Notes under the pieces: model-generated
Told to the model about the DNA's origin: nothing
Databases searched by the model: none
What the model saw: the letters and a program-made list of their open reading frames with translations, nothing else
Source: Acidobacterium capsulatum ATCC 51196
GTDB taxonomy: Bacteria > Acidobacteriota > Terriglobia > Terriglobales > Acidobacteriaceae
Direction of reading: 5' to 3'
NCBI RefSeq assembly: GCF_000022565.1
Contig: NC_012483.1
Span: 3,100,001 to 3,164,000, forward strand
DNA: 64,000 nt
Part shown: piece by piece, positions 51,024-61,450 of the stretch
Numbering within the stretch: position 1 is the stretch's first letter
Layout of the letters: each line of letters opens with the position of its first letter
Program-made: the position numbers and the translations under genes

Positions 51024-54000
51024 TTAGAACTCAAGCCGCAAGGAGACCTGACCATTGCGCGCGCTGCCGAAATCGGAGCCACGGGCGGTGGTGATGGTGC
51101 CGTATTGCGGGCTGGAGATGTCGAGGTTGGGATCGTTGAGGTTGGTGTGGTTCAGCACATTGGCAAAGGTGCCTTCCGCACGCAGTTTGACCTCGCGATA
51201 GATGGTGAAGGTTTTGAAGAGACCGGCAGACCAGTTGACCGTGCCCGGGCCTTCAAGTGAGCCGACCTGCGCATTGCCAAAGCGGCCGATGGGCGCGATG
51301 CCGACTGTATTCCCTTGACTGTCAGTGGTGGTGCCGCCTACGTTGCAGGCATCGCCCCACTGCCAGTTGCCTTGCTGCCCTGGGCAGATGTAGGCCTGTT
51401 TGTTGATCCAGTCGGTGCGGTTGGCATTGCGTGCCTTGCCCTCGGCGACCTGATCCGGGTGCTGGGCGCGGCCCGGATAAGAGCCTCCCTGATAGTTGCT
51501 GCTCAGGCCCGAGCCGGTTCCGGAGGGATCGAGATTGCCGCCGGGGAAATAGGGGCTGAGATAGGGACCGCTCTGCCATAGGAAGATGCTGCTGATCTGC
51601 CATCCGCCGGCGATGGTGTCTTCGAGCCGGTTCATGTGCGTGCCGAATTGACGGCCATGGCCGAAGGGCAGGCTGTAGACGAGGGTCGTGTTCCAGCGAT
51701 GCCGGCGGGTGCCGTAGACGTTGCCGAAATCAATTTCGCGATTGAAGCCATACTCGGCACGCGCGCCGCCGGTTTCACCCGCGAAGCCCGTGTTGTTTGG
51801 GCCCTGATCGTCGGAGAGATTCTTGGCATAGGTGTAGTCGGAATCAAAGGTGAGCCCGTTGCCGGTGTGATGGCTGAAGTCGAGCTGCAGCGCGTTGTAG
51901 TTGGCGTTTGCGCCTACGGCGCGCGTGTTGATGACGCCCCAGTTGGGGAAGGGACGATCGCTGAGGGGACGGAAATAAGCTGACTTGGTGGAAGAGTAGG
52001 TCGGCAAATCATTCAGGTTAGGTGCCCAGACGAGGTCGTGGGTTTCCATGCCGATGTAGGAGATGCGCGCGCCATAGCCGGCGCCGAACTCGTGATCAAC
52101 CGAGAGGGTGTACTGCTCGGAGTAGGGGTCTTTCCAGTTCACGGCGTTGGCGGTGCCAAAGTAGGCTGTGCCGTATGCGCCAGCCGCGGAGCTTTGACCC
52201 TGGCCGGCGTAGATCTGCGGCCATGAGTAGGCGGGACCCGTCTGGGTTTCGCTGTTGGCGTAAATGGTGGTGGCGGCCTGCAGAGTGCCGGTCAGCGAGT
52301 AGTAGATGGAGCCGAGCGTGGTGATGTCATACATGCCGAATCCACCACGAATGGCCGTGCGGTCATCGTTGAAGGGACGGAATGCGAAGCCGAAGCGCGG
52401 CATGAAGCGCAGGTGCGGCACCTTTTTGAGATAGCTGGGGAAGCCAGCCGCCGTATTGTCGAGCACGGGTGTGCAAGGCGCGCCATTGGCTGACGGTGAT
52501 CCAGTGGTCTGGCCTACGGGACATGCATTGAAGCTGGCGAGATATCCGGGAGAGAGCGTATTTTCCGCGCCATCAGGGAAGATGGCTTCACCAGAGAGCG
52601 GCACGTTGGGGTTGAAGTTGCCGATGTTGCCCGAGGGATCATGATAACCGGGCTCGAAGTCATAGCGTACGCCGTAGTCGAGGGTGAGCCGCTGCGAGAC
52701 GTTCCAGTGATCCTGCGCGAAGAAGGCGTAATGGTTGGAGATGCCGTCGTTGTCTGACTGCACGACATCATATTCAGTGCCCTGAGGCACGCCGATGAGG
52801 AAGTCGCCGAATTCTTGCCCTGTGAAGTTTTTGCCAGTGTTGAAGTTGAAGGTCCCGTAATTGTCCGCGCCGAAGAAACCGAGCGGAGTGATGGCCTCAA
52901 TGTGACGGATGTCAAAGCCCGCCTTGACGACATGTTGCTTGTGCGTCCAGGTGAGTGTGTCGTTGTACTCAAAGAGGCGCGATTTGCTCGTAGCGGCGAT
53001 ACGGTCCGCATTCAGAGAACTGAGGTAGTTGAAGTCCAATTCAGGAACGCCGTTGAAGAACAGATGCTGCAAGCCTTGCAGCCCGGAGGACTGCACAAAA
53101 GAGGGGCCGTTGAAGGCGTTGGTGGTGCCCTGCGTGTAGAGGTTGAAGCCGAAGCGGAATTCGTTCAGCAGGTGCGGATTGAAGGTGTAGTTGCCTGCTA
53201 CGACCAGAGCACGGTTTTGGCCGATCTTCTGGCCCTCGGGGACGAGCAGGGGCTCCGGCTGATTCTGCGTGATGTTCTTCCAGGTGTAGCGGGCGAAGAC
53301 GAGGGCGCGCTGGCCGAAGTATTGGTCACCGCGCACGTCGAACTGGTTGGATTTATAAGCAGTGTTCTGATTGACGATGTAGTTGATCTCGCCAGGTGTG
53401 TAAGACGTGGTGTCGCCGGTGTTCGGGTCGGGGAAGAACTGCAGAAACTTCTGCGACACGCTGTTGATGGGCACCGTGTAGTTGGGATAGACCGCGCCGG
53501 TGAAGGGGTTGGTCAACGGCTGCACCCCTTTGACCTGCGAGAAGTTGCCCTGCTTCATTTGCGCGGTGGGCACGCTGTACTGAGCGGCCGTGGACTTGGG
53601 CAGCCGGAAGCCTTCAAAGTCAGCAAAGAAGAAGGTGCGATTGCGGCCGTTGTAGATGTGAGGAATCCAGACAGGACCGCCACCGGAGACACCAAAGTCG
53701 TTGCCGACAATGTGGGGCTTTTGCAGGGTTCCGTAGGGAATTGCATTGAAGGCTGAGTTCTGGAAGTACCAGAAGGCGGAACCATGAAAATTGTTGGTGC
53801 CGCTCTTGGTGATGACGGTGATCTGGCCAGGCTGGCCGAACTCCGCATTGTCGAGCACGCCCTCGACGCGCAACTCTGCGATGGCTTCGCCGGAAGGAAA
53901 GGCGTCTTGAATTGGGCTGTTTCCAGTTACATTTTGAAGGCTGATGCCGTCGACCGTGAGGTCAGACTGGGAGGGGAGTCCGCCTTGCACCGAGAAGCTG

Positions 54001-54551
54001 ACGCCGGTGCCATCCGGATTTCCGGTATCGGACTGTACGCCGGGGAGTGTCTGGATGAGGCCGAGAGGACTGGTGCCATTCTGGCTGGCGCGATAATTTG
54101 CGGGAAGATTTTCAACGTCCACGGCGTTGTAGGTCGCCTCAATCGTGGGCGACTCGGTGGTGATGGCGCCTCTTGACTGCGCATTCACTGTGACCTTCTG
54201 GCTTACATTACCCAGCTTGAGCGTGACGTCGGCACGAAGCTGCTGGCGGGCAGCAAGCGTCAGCCCACTGAGCACTTCATTTTCAAAGCCGCTGGCGCTG
54301 ACCGAGATGGTGTAATGGCCCTCTGTCAGGGTGAAGAACTGGTATTGCCCGGACTGCCCTGTGACCGTGTGGTGAGTCACGCCTGTATCGGTTGCGGTGA
54401 GTGTGACACTTGCCCCGGGAATGACAGCTCCGGAAGGATCTTTGACGATGCCGAGAATTGTGCCTTGCGTCGATTGAGCCAACACTGCTGCAGGGAGCAG
54501 CAGTGCAAAAAACAGACAAAGAAATACGTAACAATTACGGCGAAAATGCAT
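51024..54551 (-). CDS. Oar-like TonB-dependent receptor with carboxypeptidase-regulatory domain
   Basis: An 1175-residue outer-membrane protein. Signal peptide (YVFLCLFFALLLPAAVLA), then a carboxypeptidase-regulatory-like domain (about 28-115: GTILGIVKDPSGAVIPGASV), a plug region (about 120-245: LPSQSDLTVDGISLQN, VITKSGTNNFHGSAFWYF) and a large 22-strand-type barrel ending with Phe (VSLRLEF), as BAM substrates do. This is the expanded OmpA-related/Oar family of Acidobacteria, linked to uptake of large nutrients. No SusD-like partner or enzyme locus is next to it, so its substrate is unknown. A terminator follows. Confidence 0.93.
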   Translation of the reverse strand: MHFRRNCYVFLCLFFALLLPAAVLAQSTQGTILGIVKDPSGAVIPGASVTLTATDTGVTHHTVTGQSGQYQFFTLTEGHYTISVSASGFENEVLSGLTLAARQQLRADVTLKLGNVSQKVTVNAQSRGAITTESPTIEATYNAVDVENLPANYRASQNGTSPLGLIQTLPGVQSDTGNPDGTGVSFSVQGGLPSQSDLTVDGISLQNVTGNSPIQDAFPSGEAIAELRVEGVLDNAEFGQPGQITVITKSGTNNFHGSAFWYFQNSAFNAIPYGTLQKPHIVGNDFGVSGGGPVWIPHIYNGRNRTFFFADFEGFRLPKSTAAQYSVPTAQMKQGNFSQVKGVQPLTNPFTGAVYPNYTVPINSVSQKFLQFFPDPNTGDTTSYTPGEINYIVNQNTAYKSNQFDVRGDQYFGQRALVFARYTWKNITQNQPEPLLVPEGQKIGQNRALVVAGNYTFNPHLLNEFRFGFNLYTQGTTNAFNGPSFVQSSGLQGLQHLFFNGVPELDFNYLSSLNADRIAATSKSRLFEYNDTLTWTHKQHVVKAGFDIRHIEAITPLGFFGADNYGTFNFNTGKNFTGQEFGDFLIGVPQGTEYDVVQSDNDGISNHYAFFAQDHWNVSQRLTLDYGVRYDFEPGYHDPSGNIGNFNPNVPLSGEAIFPDGAENTLSPGYLASFNACPVGQTTGSPSANGAPCTPVLDNTAAGFPSYLKKVPHLRFMPRFGFAFRPFNDDRTAIRGGFGMYDITTLGSIYYSLTGTLQAATTIYANSETQTGPAYSWPQIYAGQGQSSAAGAYGTAYFGTANAVNWKDPYSEQYTLSVDHEFGAGYGARISYIGMETHDLVWAPNLNDLPTYSSTKSAYFRPLSDRPFPNWGVINTRAVGANANYNALQLDFSHHTGNGLTFDSDYTYAKNLSDDQGPNNTGFAGETGGARAEYGFNREIDFGNVYGTRRHRWNTTLVYSLPFGHGRQFGTHMNRLEDTIAGGWQISSIFLWQSGPYLSPYFPGGNLDPSGTGSGLSSNYQGGSYPGRAQHPDQVAEGKARNANRTDWINKQAYICPGQQGNWQWGDACNVGGTTTDSQGNTVGIAPIGRFGNAQVGSLEGPGTVNWSAGLFKTFTIYREVKLRAEGTFANVLNHTNLNDPNLDISSPQYGTITTARGSDFGSARNGQVSLRLEF

Positions 54552-54975
54552 TGTCCACGCCTCCTGCGGGAACGGTAACAGCCACCGGTTACGGAGCAGT
54601 AAAATCTGGGTGCTGCGCGGTATTCATTTGTGGATTCAGAAGATGAAAAGAATGTAACTGAAAATGAGACATAAGATGGCATCCTGCTCCCGGCAGAAAG
54701 GGCTTGCCGAGAGGCTACGCTTGGCTGGATCTGAGAACGATCGAAAAAATGGTGCGGAGGGCGCTCTTGAGAGGTGGGGCGAGTCTGATGGTGGGAGCCT
54801 CGATTCAGGAGATTCTCTGCCTGGGCGCTACCCTTGTGCTCTTGCCAAGATTACAGAAAATTAACAGAGTTGGCGGAGGTCGCAAAGGTACAAAGGAGAA
54901 TACGGCCTTGCGCAGGAGTGCGGCGAAAGCAGATGTTTGTGCGAGGTTATTTTGATTCGTGAAGCGGGGGGAGCG
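54552..54975. other. Intergenic region upstream of two divergent exported-protein genes
   Basis: About 420 bp between the divergent Oar-like receptor and the phosphoesterase. It must hold both promoters. Overlapping short plus-strand open frames at 54664-54955 have no convincing ribosome sites or family signatures. I could not assign a regulatory site. Confidence 0.4.
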
Positions 54976-56685
54976 GTGAAGAAGGTGCGCGTGCAGGGCG
55001 GTTTCAAGGGATTGGCCATGCTGGCGGGGGCGATGCTCCTAAGCAGCGGAGCGACTTGTTTTGCTGGCGCAAGACCGGCTTTGCCTCAGACCGAGCAGCA
55101 GATCATCGCAAACCTGCGTGCGCACGTGCATCACGTGTTTGTGGTCTATCAGGAAAATCGCTCCTTTGACTCCTATTTCGGATCGTTTCCTGGTGTAGAC
55201 AATCTGGCCACGGCGGAGGCCCGCGCACATGGCTTTCGGCAGTGGGATGCGATCGGGCATCAATGGATTACGCCGTTTCTGATGCATGCTTCCGATACTG
55301 CCGATGCGGATCACTCCCGCCTGGCGCTGCTGACCAAGACGGATCACGGCAAGATGGACAAGTACGTCAGCTTTGAAGAAGAGAACCTGGTCAACGTTTC
55401 CATGGCCAGCCCACAGTACGCCGAACAGGTAGGCATGCTGACGATGGGTCATGAAGACTGCACCACGATTCCCTTTTTGTGGATGTATGCCCATCACTTT
55501 ACGATCTACGATCATATCTTTCAGGCGATGGATGGTCCTTCCACGCCGGGCAATATTGAACTGATTGCCGCGCAAACAGGCCAGACAGAAGCGGCCCGGC
55601 ATCCGGAGCGGGCCTTCAAGTCGATCTTTGGCACCGGTGATCCGGTGGTGAATGATGCGAATCCGGCGTTCGGACCTTACGCATTTCCTTACCAGGCGGA
55701 TGGTGCGCTGCAGATTGATCAGACCTACGCAACGTTGATGCTGACCTTAAAGGGCCGCGAAGCGACGGAAGCCAAAGTCGACAGCGACGACATCAAGGAA
55801 GATGTGAGCGAGCTGGCCCGGTTGAATCACAACGCCGTGCCTTGGGGCTGGTATCAGGAAGGATTCGGCGACGGAAAAGGAAATCATCACCCGGCTTATA
55901 TTCCGCATCATAATTCGCCGCAATACTTTGGCTACATCCGCAAGAACCCGAAGATGTGGATGGGCGAACATGATCTGCTCGACTTCTTCACGGTGATTGA
56001 GAAGCATGAGCTGCCGGAGAAGAGTGTTTCGATCATCAAGGGAGGATATAAGAATCCCTTTGGCTGGAAGCCGGCGAATCCGGCGGCGGCGAATATTCTT
56101 GGAGATGACGATCACCCAGGCTATTCAGATTCGCAGCTCTCGGAGTCGCTGGTCGCAAAGGTGGTGAATGCAGTCGCGCACAGTCCTTACTGGAAGAGTT
56201 CGGCGATCATCGTTCTCTGGGATGATTCGGAGGGCTTCTATGATCATGTGCCGCCTCCGCAGTTCGAAGAATGCCCTGACAAGGAACCCTGTGGAGACGG
56301 ACCGCGTGTGCCATTGATTTTGATCTCTCCCTATGCCCGCTCGGGTGGGGTGGACAGCAACTCTGGCGATCAAGGCTCGTTTGCGAAGTTTTTGGATGTG
56401 CTGTTCCGGCTGCCGGCGCTCGGTTCATTGCCGGATGAAAAGCCCTATCTTCCCGAGGGTCCGCGGGACACAAATCCGCGGCTGTCAAACCTGCTGGGCG
56501 GCTTTGATCCGGCGCGCCTTGCAGGCGAAAAGGCTCTGATTCCTCCATCAGAAGCTGAGATTCCCGCCACGGTAGTGAATCATTTTCCGCCATCAATGAC
56601 CTGCAAAGATACGGGAGTGGCTCCAGTGGCGATTCCCGGTGGATCGCTTACCCCGCCGAAGGGATTTACGAATCCTATCCCGTAG
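54976..56685 (+). CDS. Secreted phosphoesterase, phospholipase C/acid phosphatase family
   Basis: A 569-residue exported enzyme of the PF04185 group (phospholipase C and AcpA-type acid phosphatases). The hydrophobic N-terminus (GLAMLAGAMLLSSGATCFA) is a signal peptide. Catalytic blocks are VVYQENRSFDSYFGSFPG (metal ligand Glu/Asn and the nucleophile region), GHEDCTTIPFLW, DGPSTPGN, WDDSEGFYDHVPPP and VPLILISPYARSGGVD. The chosen start is a GTG at 54976 preceded by GGGGAG; a TTG at 54937 is the frame limit. It may release phosphate from phospholipid or other esters. A related gene lies at the right end of the window. Confidence 0.88.
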   Translation: MKKVRVQGGFKGLAMLAGAMLLSSGATCFAGARPALPQTEQQIIANLRAHVHHVFVVYQENRSFDSYFGSFPGVDNLATAEARAHGFRQWDAIGHQWITPFLMHASDTADADHSRLALLTKTDHGKMDKYVSFEEENLVNVSMASPQYAEQVGMLTMGHEDCTTIPFLWMYAHHFTIYDHIFQAMDGPSTPGNIELIAAQTGQTEAARHPERAFKSIFGTGDPVVNDANPAFGPYAFPYQADGALQIDQTYATLMLTLKGREATEAKVDSDDIKEDVSELARLNHNAVPWGWYQEGFGDGKGNHHPAYIPHHNSPQYFGYIRKNPKMWMGEHDLLDFFTVIEKHELPEKSVSIIKGGYKNPFGWKPANPAAANILGDDDHPGYSDSQLSESLVAKVVNAVAHSPYWKSSAIIVLWDDSEGFYDHVPPPQFEECPDKEPCGDGPRVPLILISPYARSGGVDSNSGDQGSFAKFLDVLFRLPALGSLPDEKPYLPEGPRDTNPRLSNLLGGFDPARLAGEKALIPPSEAEIPATVVNHFPPSMTCKDTGVAPVAIPGGSLTPPKGFTNPIP

Positions 56686-56988
56686 AGCCGTGGTGATCGG
56701 GAGACAATCAACTTTTAGTCGCGAGATGGTGCGGAAAATGTGCCATCTCGCGGCGACGTTGCGCGGTGGCGGCCGCGGGAGTATGGGTCGGACCTGAATG
56801 GAAATGCGGGCGTAAGAGGCTTCGTGTGCCAACCTGCCTGAGCATCCCGCAGTAGCCTCAGAACATCCTACCTGTCACACCTTACGAAGTCCGAAATGCG
56901 TGCCAAGTTTTGACGGTACGGGTCCACCGAATGCATAAAATGCAGACCCTGACTTCGTGAGCTACCTGCAGGACAGGGGCAATCCAGC
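56686..56988. other. Intergenic region upstream of treY
   Basis: About 300 bp. A perfect 10-bp stem CGCGAGATGG (56720-56729) with CCATCTCGCG (56743-56752) follows the phosphoesterase and may end its transcript, though no T-run follows. A possible promoter for treY is TTGACG (56910-56915) with CATAAA (56934-56939), 18 bp apart, 50 bp before the treY ATG. Both are sequence-only suggestions. Confidence 0.4.
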
Positions 56989-59640
56989 ATGCGGCGCGTT
57001 CCACAATCCACCTATCGTTTACAACTCCATAAAGACTTCACCTTTGAGGATGCTTCTGCCGTTGCAGATTATCTGCATCGGCTGGGCGTTTCGCATGTGT
57101 ACAGTTCCCCTTATCTGCAGGCTGCTCCGGGGAGTATGCACGGCTATAACGTGGTTGACCCTGGGCGTGTGAATGAGGAGCTCGGCGGTGAGGCAGGCCA
57201 CAAGCGCTTTTGTGAGCGTCTGCATGAAGCCGGACTAGGGCAGATTCTCGACATCGTGCCGAATCACATGGCCACGCGGCGTCAGAATCGCTACTGGTGG
57301 GATGTTCTGGAGAATGGGCCATCGAGCCGGTATGCGACCTGGTTTGATATTGACTGGAATATGCCAGAGGTTCGGCTGCATAACAAGATCCTGATTCCTG
57401 TTCTGGGAGATCAGTACGGCAGAGTGCTGAGCCAGAATCAGATCAGAATTGAGCATGAGGCGGAGCGCTTCCGCGCACGATACATGGACAACTTCTATCC
57501 GATTGCGCCGCGTTCGTTGGCGCTGCCTCTGACGAAAGCAGCGCAGTATGCAGAGAACGCGACACTGAGCTTCATTGCAGACAGCCTTTCGCGGCTTCCT
57601 GTTCCCGATGCCTACGACACAGAGATGGTCATGTCGCGACACAGGGACAAGACCGTCATCTTCGAACTGCTGCATCGGCTTTGCAATGAGCAGCCGTCGG
57701 TGATTGCGGCGATTGATCGTGCAGTTGCCGAATTGAATGAAGATCATGATGCGCTGGATGCCTTTCTGGATCTTCAGTATTACCGTCTCGCCTATTGGCG
57801 CACCGCGGATCAGGATCTGGGCTATCGGAGATTTTTTGATGTGAATACTTTGATTGGGCTTCGTGTGGAGCGCCCACACGTTTTTCGCGCCACCCATGAT
57901 CTTGTTTTGCAGTGGCTTGATCAAGGCGTGTTGGATGGAGTGCGGGTTGATCACCCGGATGGACTCAGGGATCCGAAGCAGTATTTTGAGCGGTTGCGCG
58001 AAAATGCGCCGGATGCATGGATTGTGGCCGAAAAGATTCTCGAGCCCGAGGAGGATTTGCGCGAAGACTGGCCCATCGAGGGAACCACGGGGTATGACTT
58101 TCTGAACTTTTGCAACCGCCTGCTGGTTCACGAAGAGGGCCTGAGCGAAATCACGAAGACGTATGCTGCATTCACGCAGGAGTCAGTGGACTTTGACGAT
58201 ATTGTTCACGAAAAGAAGATGAATGTGGAACACGAGCTGCTGGGCAGCGACGTGAATCGCCTCGCCAATCTGTTTGTGGGTATCTGCGAGGGAAATCGTG
58301 ACCGTCGTGATTACACAAGGGCGGAGATCAGGCGGGCGCTACGCGAAGTGGCAGCGTGCTTTTCGGTGTATCGGACCTATGTTGTTCCGGGAAAAGATCA
58401 GGCAGGCAACAAAGATCAGAATCTGATCGATCAAGCGATAGAAGAAGCTAAGGCCAATCGGCCCGATCTTGATCCGGCGTTATTTGACTTTATGGGAGAT
58501 GTGCTGGCATGGCGTTCGCGCGGAGAGTTGGAAGGCGAATTCCTGCTGCGCTTTCAACAGTTCACTTCTCCAGTGATGGCCAAAGGCGTCGAGGACACGG
58601 CGCTCTATTGTTTTAATCCCATGATTGGCCTCAACGAAGTGGGGAGTGCCCCGGAATCAGGCGGCCTCAGCCTGGAGGCATTCCATGATCATTTCGCGAA
58701 AGTGCAGACGTCACACCCATACACGTTGAATACCCTGGCCACGCACGACACGAAGCGCTCAGACGATGTGCGAGCGCGGCTGGCCGTGCTGACTGAAAAT
58801 CCCGGTCTGTGGAAGAGCTCACTTCGCAAGTGGTCGCGCGCTAACGCGCAGTTTAAGACAGGGATCTATCCGGATCGGAATACGGAGTATTTCCTGTATC
58901 AGACCTTGATAGGCACTTGGCCGATTAGTGCGGAACGCCTGACCGCTTATATGGAGAAAGCGACGCGTGAAGCCAAGCAACAAACGAGCTGGACGTCACA
59001 GAACAAGGAATTTGAAGATGCTCTTCGATATTTCATTGAGCAAATATTGAGGTCGCAGGAATTTCTGGAAGATCTCGAAGGTTTTGTGAGCAGTATGCAG
59101 ACGCCGGGACGAATCAATAGTCTCTCGCAAACGCTCCTCAAGCTGACCGCACCGGGGATTCCAGACACTTACCAGGGTGGGGAGATCTGGGATTTGCACC
59201 TTGTGGATCCCGACAATCGTGGTGTGGTGGATTACGATGCCAGACGCACGATGCTGTCGAGCCTAGAGCAGGGAACGAGTCCGGAGGAAATACTGCGAAA
59301 CTTTGACAGCGGGCTGCCAAAACTGTGGGTGATCTACAAGGCGTTGCATCTGCGCCGCGAGCATCCAGAATGGTTTGGTGCAGATGCGGAATACTCTCCC
59401 CTGTATGCCCGTGGCAACCGGAAGGATCATCTCGTTGCTTATTTGCGAGCAGGTAAAGTGGCAGCGCTTGCGCCGCGATGGTCCCTGCGTCTGGGAGAAT
59501 GGCAGGGCACAAGTGTCGAGTTGCCCGAGGGAAACTGGAAGAACATCTTTACCGGCGACAGCGTGAAGGGAGGCTCCACTCGCGTGGGAGCACTGCTCGA
59601 GCGCTTTCCGGTGGCGCTTCTGATTCATGAGACGGAGTAG
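56989..59640 (+). CDS. treY: Maltooligosyl trehalose synthase TreY
   Basis: An 883-residue GH13 enzyme that turns the reducing-end alpha-1,4 bond of maltodextrin into alpha-1,1, giving maltooligosyl trehalose. The N-terminus STYRLQLHKDFTFEDA and HVYSSPYLQAAPGSMHGYNV are the family hallmark; catalytic region is DGVRVDHPDGLRDP, with WIVAEKILEPEE and TLATHDTKRSDDVRARL. Length is in the normal range, with insertions typical of TreY. treZ begins 2 bp after its stop, so the pair is one operon. Third gene treX and glgE-type genes are not present here. Product serves osmotic or desiccation protection. Confidence 0.97.
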   Translation: MRRVPQSTYRLQLHKDFTFEDASAVADYLHRLGVSHVYSSPYLQAAPGSMHGYNVVDPGRVNEELGGEAGHKRFCERLHEAGLGQILDIVPNHMATRRQNRYWWDVLENGPSSRYATWFDIDWNMPEVRLHNKILIPVLGDQYGRVLSQNQIRIEHEAERFRARYMDNFYPIAPRSLALPLTKAAQYAENATLSFIADSLSRLPVPDAYDTEMVMSRHRDKTVIFELLHRLCNEQPSVIAAIDRAVAELNEDHDALDAFLDLQYYRLAYWRTADQDLGYRRFFDVNTLIGLRVERPHVFRATHDLVLQWLDQGVLDGVRVDHPDGLRDPKQYFERLRENAPDAWIVAEKILEPEEDLREDWPIEGTTGYDFLNFCNRLLVHEEGLSEITKTYAAFTQESVDFDDIVHEKKMNVEHELLGSDVNRLANLFVGICEGNRDRRDYTRAEIRRALREVAACFSVYRTYVVPGKDQAGNKDQNLIDQAIEEAKANRPDLDPALFDFMGDVLAWRSRGELEGEFLLRFQQFTSPVMAKGVEDTALYCFNPMIGLNEVGSAPESGGLSLEAFHDHFAKVQTSHPYTLNTLATHDTKRSDDVRARLAVLTENPGLWKSSLRKWSRANAQFKTGIYPDRNTEYFLYQTLIGTWPISAERLTAYMEKATREAKQQTSWTSQNKEFEDALRYFIEQILRSQEFLEDLEGFVSSMQTPGRINSLSQTLLKLTAPGIPDTYQGGEIWDLHLVDPDNRGVVDYDARRTMLSSLEQGTSPEEILRNFDSGLPKLWVIYKALHLRREHPEWFGADAEYSPLYARGNRKDHLVAYLRAGKVAALAPRWSLRLGEWQGTSVELPEGNWKNIFTGDSVKGGSTRVGALLERFPVALLIHETE

Positions 59641-59642
59641 GC

Positions 59643-61394
59643 ATGCATTCTTTTGAAGTGTGGGCACCACGGGCGAAAGAAATGGCTGTTCAGGTAGATG
59701 GAATTGCCCATCCCATGACAGGCCCGGATGAGCGCGGTTATTGGCGGGCTGAGCTAGATGAGGCCGGGCCCGGTTCGGACTATGGGTTTCTGGTGGATGG
59801 AGATACGAAGGCCTATCCTGATCCCCGCTCCAAGTGGCAACCGGAGGGTGTACATGGATTGTCCCGGGTCTATGATCCAGATGCATTTGATTGGACGGAC
59901 GCGGGATTTCAAGCGCCGCCGCTGGCCAGCGCCATTCTCTATGAGTTACACATAGGAACCTTCACTCCTCAGGGCACGCTCGATGCGGCGATTGAGAAGC
60001 TCGATTATCTGCGTGCGCTCGGCATCACGCATGTGGAACTGATGCCGGTGGCGGCTTTCGCCGGGGAGTATGGATGGGGATATGACGGGGTGGCTCTTTA
60101 TGCGGTGCATGCACCGTATGGCGGCCCGGATGCATTGAAGCGCTTTGTGAACGCGGCGCACTCGAAAGGATTGGCGGTGCTGCTGGACGTGGTTTACAAC
60201 CACTTTGGTCCGGTGGGCAATTACACCGGGAAATTCGGTCCATATGTGACCGAGTCACATCATACGCCGTGGGGTGGCGCTGTGAATCTGGAAGATGCCG
60301 GCGCGGATGAGGTGCGCCGGTTCTTCTGTGATAACGCGCAGATGTGGCTCAGGGAATTTCATATCGATGGATTGCGCCTGGATGCGGTGCATGCGTTTGT
60401 CGATAGATCAGCGATTCACTTTCTTGAACAGCTTTCGGCGGAGATAGAAGCGCTGAGCGCGCAACTGGCACGCCGGCTTGTGCTGATCGCAGAAAGTGAT
60501 CTGAATGATCCACGTATCGTTACTCCTCGCGAGGCCGGCGGATATGGCATCGATGCGCAATGGAGCGATGATTTTCATCACGCGCTGTTTTCTGTTCTTG
60601 CAAATGAGACGGATGGTTACTATGCGGATTTTGGCGGGTTGCGCCAGTTGGCTAAAGCCATCGAGTCCACGTTTGTCTACGATGGACGGTATTCCCCCTA
60701 TCGAAAGCGTACTCACGGGCGCGCTGCCGGGAATCTTTCGCAGCATCGTTTTCTTGGTTACATCCAGAATCACGATCAGATTGGGAATCGTGCCATCGGC
60801 GAGCGGATAGAACACATGACAGGCGCTCCGCGTGCCAAGATTGCTGCCGCGCTGGTCCTGACGAGTCCTTTTGTTCCCATGATTTTTCAAGGCGAGGAGT
60901 GGGCAGCGTCATCTCCCTTTCAATACTTTGCAAATCACGATGACCCTGAGATGGCACGGCTGGTTTCAGAGGGAAGAAAGAAGGAGTTCGCTGCGTTCGG
61001 ATGGGACCCCGAGTCCATTCCTGATCCTGAGCAGCGTGAAACCTTTGAGCGCTCCAAGCTGAAGTGGCAAGAGACCACGGAGCCGCGTCATGCTGAGATG
61101 CTGGCGTGGCACTGGGAGCTTATCCGACTGCGGCGGTCAAGCGCTGACCTGAATGTTGGGGAGCCTGGGAACGCGTCGGTCAGCTTTGATGAGCAAGCGG
61201 GATGGCTGATGGTTCAGCGGGGAAGGGTCTTTGTCTATTGCAATCTGGGAGCTAAGGATTGCCGTTTTTCCATTCGCTCATGGGGCCGTGTTCTATTGGC
61301 CTCAGCAGCCGAGGTGAAGTTCGAGGATGGAGTGCTCATGCTTCCAGCGGATGCAGTTGCGGTGATCGAGATGAAGGAAGGCAGTCGGCAATGA
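59643..61394 (+). CDS. treZ: Malto-oligosyltrehalose trehalohydrolase TreZ
   Basis: A 583-residue GH13 enzyme that cuts trehalose from the end of maltooligosyl trehalose made by TreY. An N-terminal beta-sandwich (EVWAPRAKEMAVQVDG) precedes the barrel, with YELHIGTFTPQGTL, GVALYAVHAPYGGPDALK, DVVYNHFGPVGNY, DGLRLDAVHAF (nucleophile Asp), LIAESDLNDPR (acid Glu) and IQNHDQIGNRAIGER. GGAG is 7 bases before the ATG, inside the end of treY. Size is normal. Confidence 0.97.
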   Translation: MHSFEVWAPRAKEMAVQVDGIAHPMTGPDERGYWRAELDEAGPGSDYGFLVDGDTKAYPDPRSKWQPEGVHGLSRVYDPDAFDWTDAGFQAPPLASAILYELHIGTFTPQGTLDAAIEKLDYLRALGITHVELMPVAAFAGEYGWGYDGVALYAVHAPYGGPDALKRFVNAAHSKGLAVLLDVVYNHFGPVGNYTGKFGPYVTESHHTPWGGAVNLEDAGADEVRRFFCDNAQMWLREFHIDGLRLDAVHAFVDRSAIHFLEQLSAEIEALSAQLARRLVLIAESDLNDPRIVTPREAGGYGIDAQWSDDFHHALFSVLANETDGYYADFGGLRQLAKAIESTFVYDGRYSPYRKRTHGRAAGNLSQHRFLGYIQNHDQIGNRAIGERIEHMTGAPRAKIAAALVLTSPFVPMIFQGEEWAASSPFQYFANHDDPEMARLVSEGRKKEFAAFGWDPESIPDPEQRETFERSKLKWQETTEPRHAEMLAWHWELIRLRRSSADLNVGEPGNASVSFDEQAGWLMVQRGRVFVYCNLGAKDCRFSIRSWGRVLLASAAEVKFEDGVLMLPADAVAVIEMKEGSRQ

Positions 61395-61450
61395 ATTGCT
61401 TTGCGGCATACTTGGGACAGGAATAAAAGTGTCAGGAGAGGAATGCCAGA

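Noticed and set aside
54664-54955. Overlapping short frames upstream of the phosphoesterase
   Set aside because: No start signals, no domain, and overlap each other in different frames.
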